From positions 3,479,436 through 3,543,435 of the forward strand of contig NZ_JAGFPK010000001.1 of assembly GCF_017599385.1 (NCBI RefSeq): 64,000 bases of DNA, written 5' to 3'. Positions 62,898-64,000 of the stretch are shown piece by piece. The DNA is from Ciceribacter sp. L1K22. Its GTDB lineage: Bacteria > Pseudomonadota > Alphaproteobacteria > Rhizobiales > Rhizobiaceae. The position numbers and the translations under genes are program-made. The stretch's first letter is position 1, and each line of letters starts with the position of its first letter. The notes beneath the pieces were generated by a model. It was not told the origin of the DNA. It did no database searches and saw only the letters and a list, made by a program, of their open reading frames with translations.

Positions 62898-64000
62898 TCA
62901 GCCCTGATACCCAAGAAGGCGCGGTAGCCAGAGCACTGTGTCGGGGACGAAGGTGATCACGCCGAGGCTTAAAACCATCCAGAGAAGGAAGGGGGTTGCG
63001 TCGCGGACGATGTCGCGAAGTGGTGCTCCGGAAATCTTGGCAACGATGAAGAGCAACAGTCCGTAGGGTGGTGTTACAAGGCCCAGCATGATGTTCACGA
63101 CAACCACAACTCCGAAGTGGACGAGGTCGATGCCGAGCGCCTGGGCCGTGGGAATGAAGACGGGAACGATGATCAACAGGATCGCCGTTCCTTCGAGGAC
63201 ACAGCCGAGCAGCAGCAGAACGATGTTCACGAAGACCAGGAACATGACCGGCGACATGTCCCAGCCGATGAGCACGGTCTTGATGCTTTCGGGAATATTC
63301 TCGATGGTCACCACATAGTTGAAGACCAGGGCGCCAGCGATGAGCATGCCGATGGATGCGGATGTCTTCGCACTTGAGAATACGGCCCTGTAGAACGCGA
63401 TCCAGCTTATGCTTCGATAGACGACCACGGCGATGAAAAGCGCGTAGGCGGCGGCCAGTGCCGCGGCCTCCGTGGGGGTGGTGATGCCGGAATAGATACA
63501 TCCGAGTAGCAGGACCGGCATGAACAAAGCCGGTGCTGCTCTCCAGGTGATGCCCGGGATATCCTTCAGCGGAACCGGCGCTTCGACCGGAAAATTCTTG
63601 CGGCGTGCAGTGATCGCCACCTGCGTCATCTGCAAGCTCGCCATGAGCAGTCCCGGCACCATGCCGGCCAGGAAGAGATAGCCGATCGACGCATCCGAGA
63701 CGAGCGAGTAGATCACCATTGGAATGGACGGCGGAATGATGGGGCCGATGACGGCTGTCACGGCCGTCAGCGCAGCGGCAAAACTCGGCGTATAGCGGCC
63801 GCCCTGCGTCATCAGCTTCTGCATCATGCTGCCGGTACCGGCAGCATCGGCGATCGCCGAACCGGACATGCCGGCGAAGATAATGCTCTGCACGACGTTG
63901 ACCTGCGCAAGTCCGCCGCGGAAACGACCGACCAGCACGTTGCAGAACGACAGCAGCCGTTCGGTCATCGAGCCGATATTCATCAGTTCGGCGGCAAGAA
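62898..64000 (-). CDS. TRAP transporter large permease (DctM type), partial
   Basis: At least 367 residues of a DctM-type permease are present. The frame stays open to the right edge (reading LAAEL before MNIGSMTERLLSF), so the N-terminus lies outside the window and 63983 is an internal Met. Motifs include SGSAIADAAGTGSMMQ (about 30 residues after 63983), IPPSIPMVIYSLVSDASIGY and VTPPYGLLLFIVAKISGAPL. It precedes aroQ by 10 bases and is co-directional with aroQ and quiC, so quinate, shikimate or dehydroshikimate is the likely substrate. Confidence 0.93.
   Translation of the reverse strand, partial: LAAELMNIGSMTERLLSFCNVLVGRFRGGLAQVNVVQSIIFAGMSGSAIADAAGTGSMMQKLMTQGGRYTPSFAAALTAVTAVIGPIIPPSIPMVIYSLVSDASIGYLFLAGMVPGLLMASLQMTQVAITARRKNFPVEAPVPLKDIPGITWRAAPALFMPVLLLGCIYSGITTPTEAAALAAAYALFIAVVVYRSISWIAFYRAVFSSAKTSASIGMLIAGALVFNYVVTIENIPESIKTVLIGWDMSPVMFLVFVNIVLLLLGCVLEGTAILLIIVPVFIPTAQALGIDLVHFGVVVVVNIMLGLVTPPYGLLLFIVAKISGAPLRDIVRDATPFLLWMVLSLGVITFVPDTVLWLPRLLGYQG

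Overview
The window is GC-rich, densely coded DNA from an alphaproteobacterium, most likely a member of the Rhizobiaceae. The evidence is the malonate locus (TRAP transporter, decarboxylase, synthetase and a MatR-type box), the many ABC and TRAP importers, start/stop overlaps of the ATGA and TGATG kind, and a LuxR solo next to proline iminopeptidase genes, as in plant-associated bacteria. I see no rRNA, tRNA, ribosomal or replication genes and no insertion sequence. This suggests an accessory replicon or accessory chromosomal region, which is inference.

Layout. 1-5840: an arabinoside operon on the minus strand (ArsR-type regulator, GH51 arabinofuranosidase, sugar-binding protein, two permeases), with the last codons of an incoming plus-strand gene at 1-36. 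6045-8220: a small membrane protein, a Fis-like regulator and an AraC-type regulator. 8231-22610: three overlapping minus-strand genes encoding a 3312-residue DUF11-repeat secreted protein, a 1245-residue outer-membrane barrel and an L,D-transpeptidase. Paralogous AraC-type regulators lie on both sides (7183-8220, 22913-23983, 24329-25351). 25573-32262: the malonate uptake and catabolism operon matPQMAB with divergent matR. 32289-32901: a decayed nucleotidyltransferase gene.

33053-40877: a proline iminopeptidase plus peptide ABC transporter operon, a LuxR solo with the residue changes of the plant-responsive subfamily, and a second iminopeptidase. 40916-48902: an operon controlled by AmiC and the ANTAR antiterminator AmiR. 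Its leader carries a strong promoter, short hairpins and a perfect intrinsic terminator. It encodes a second peptide-type ABC importer and a formamidase/acetamidase. 49084-54920: a GMC oxidoreductase, two enolase-superfamily enzymes and a MocR regulator. 55031-60478: an amine oxidase with a putrescine/spermidine-type ABC importer. 60508-64000: a quinate/shikimate catabolic set (3-dehydroshikimate dehydratase, a divergent type II dehydroquinase, and a TRAP permease that runs off the window).

Taken together the region looks like a rhizosphere catabolic and host-sensing island: arabinosides, malonate, peptides and amides, amines and quinate are imported and degraded, each under a local regulator. 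The least understood part is the giant DUF11 protein/barrel/L,D-transpeptidase operon. It carries a recent exact internal duplication of about 0.85 kb and a pair of 21-bp-spaced direct repeats upstream that resemble an AraC-type operator.
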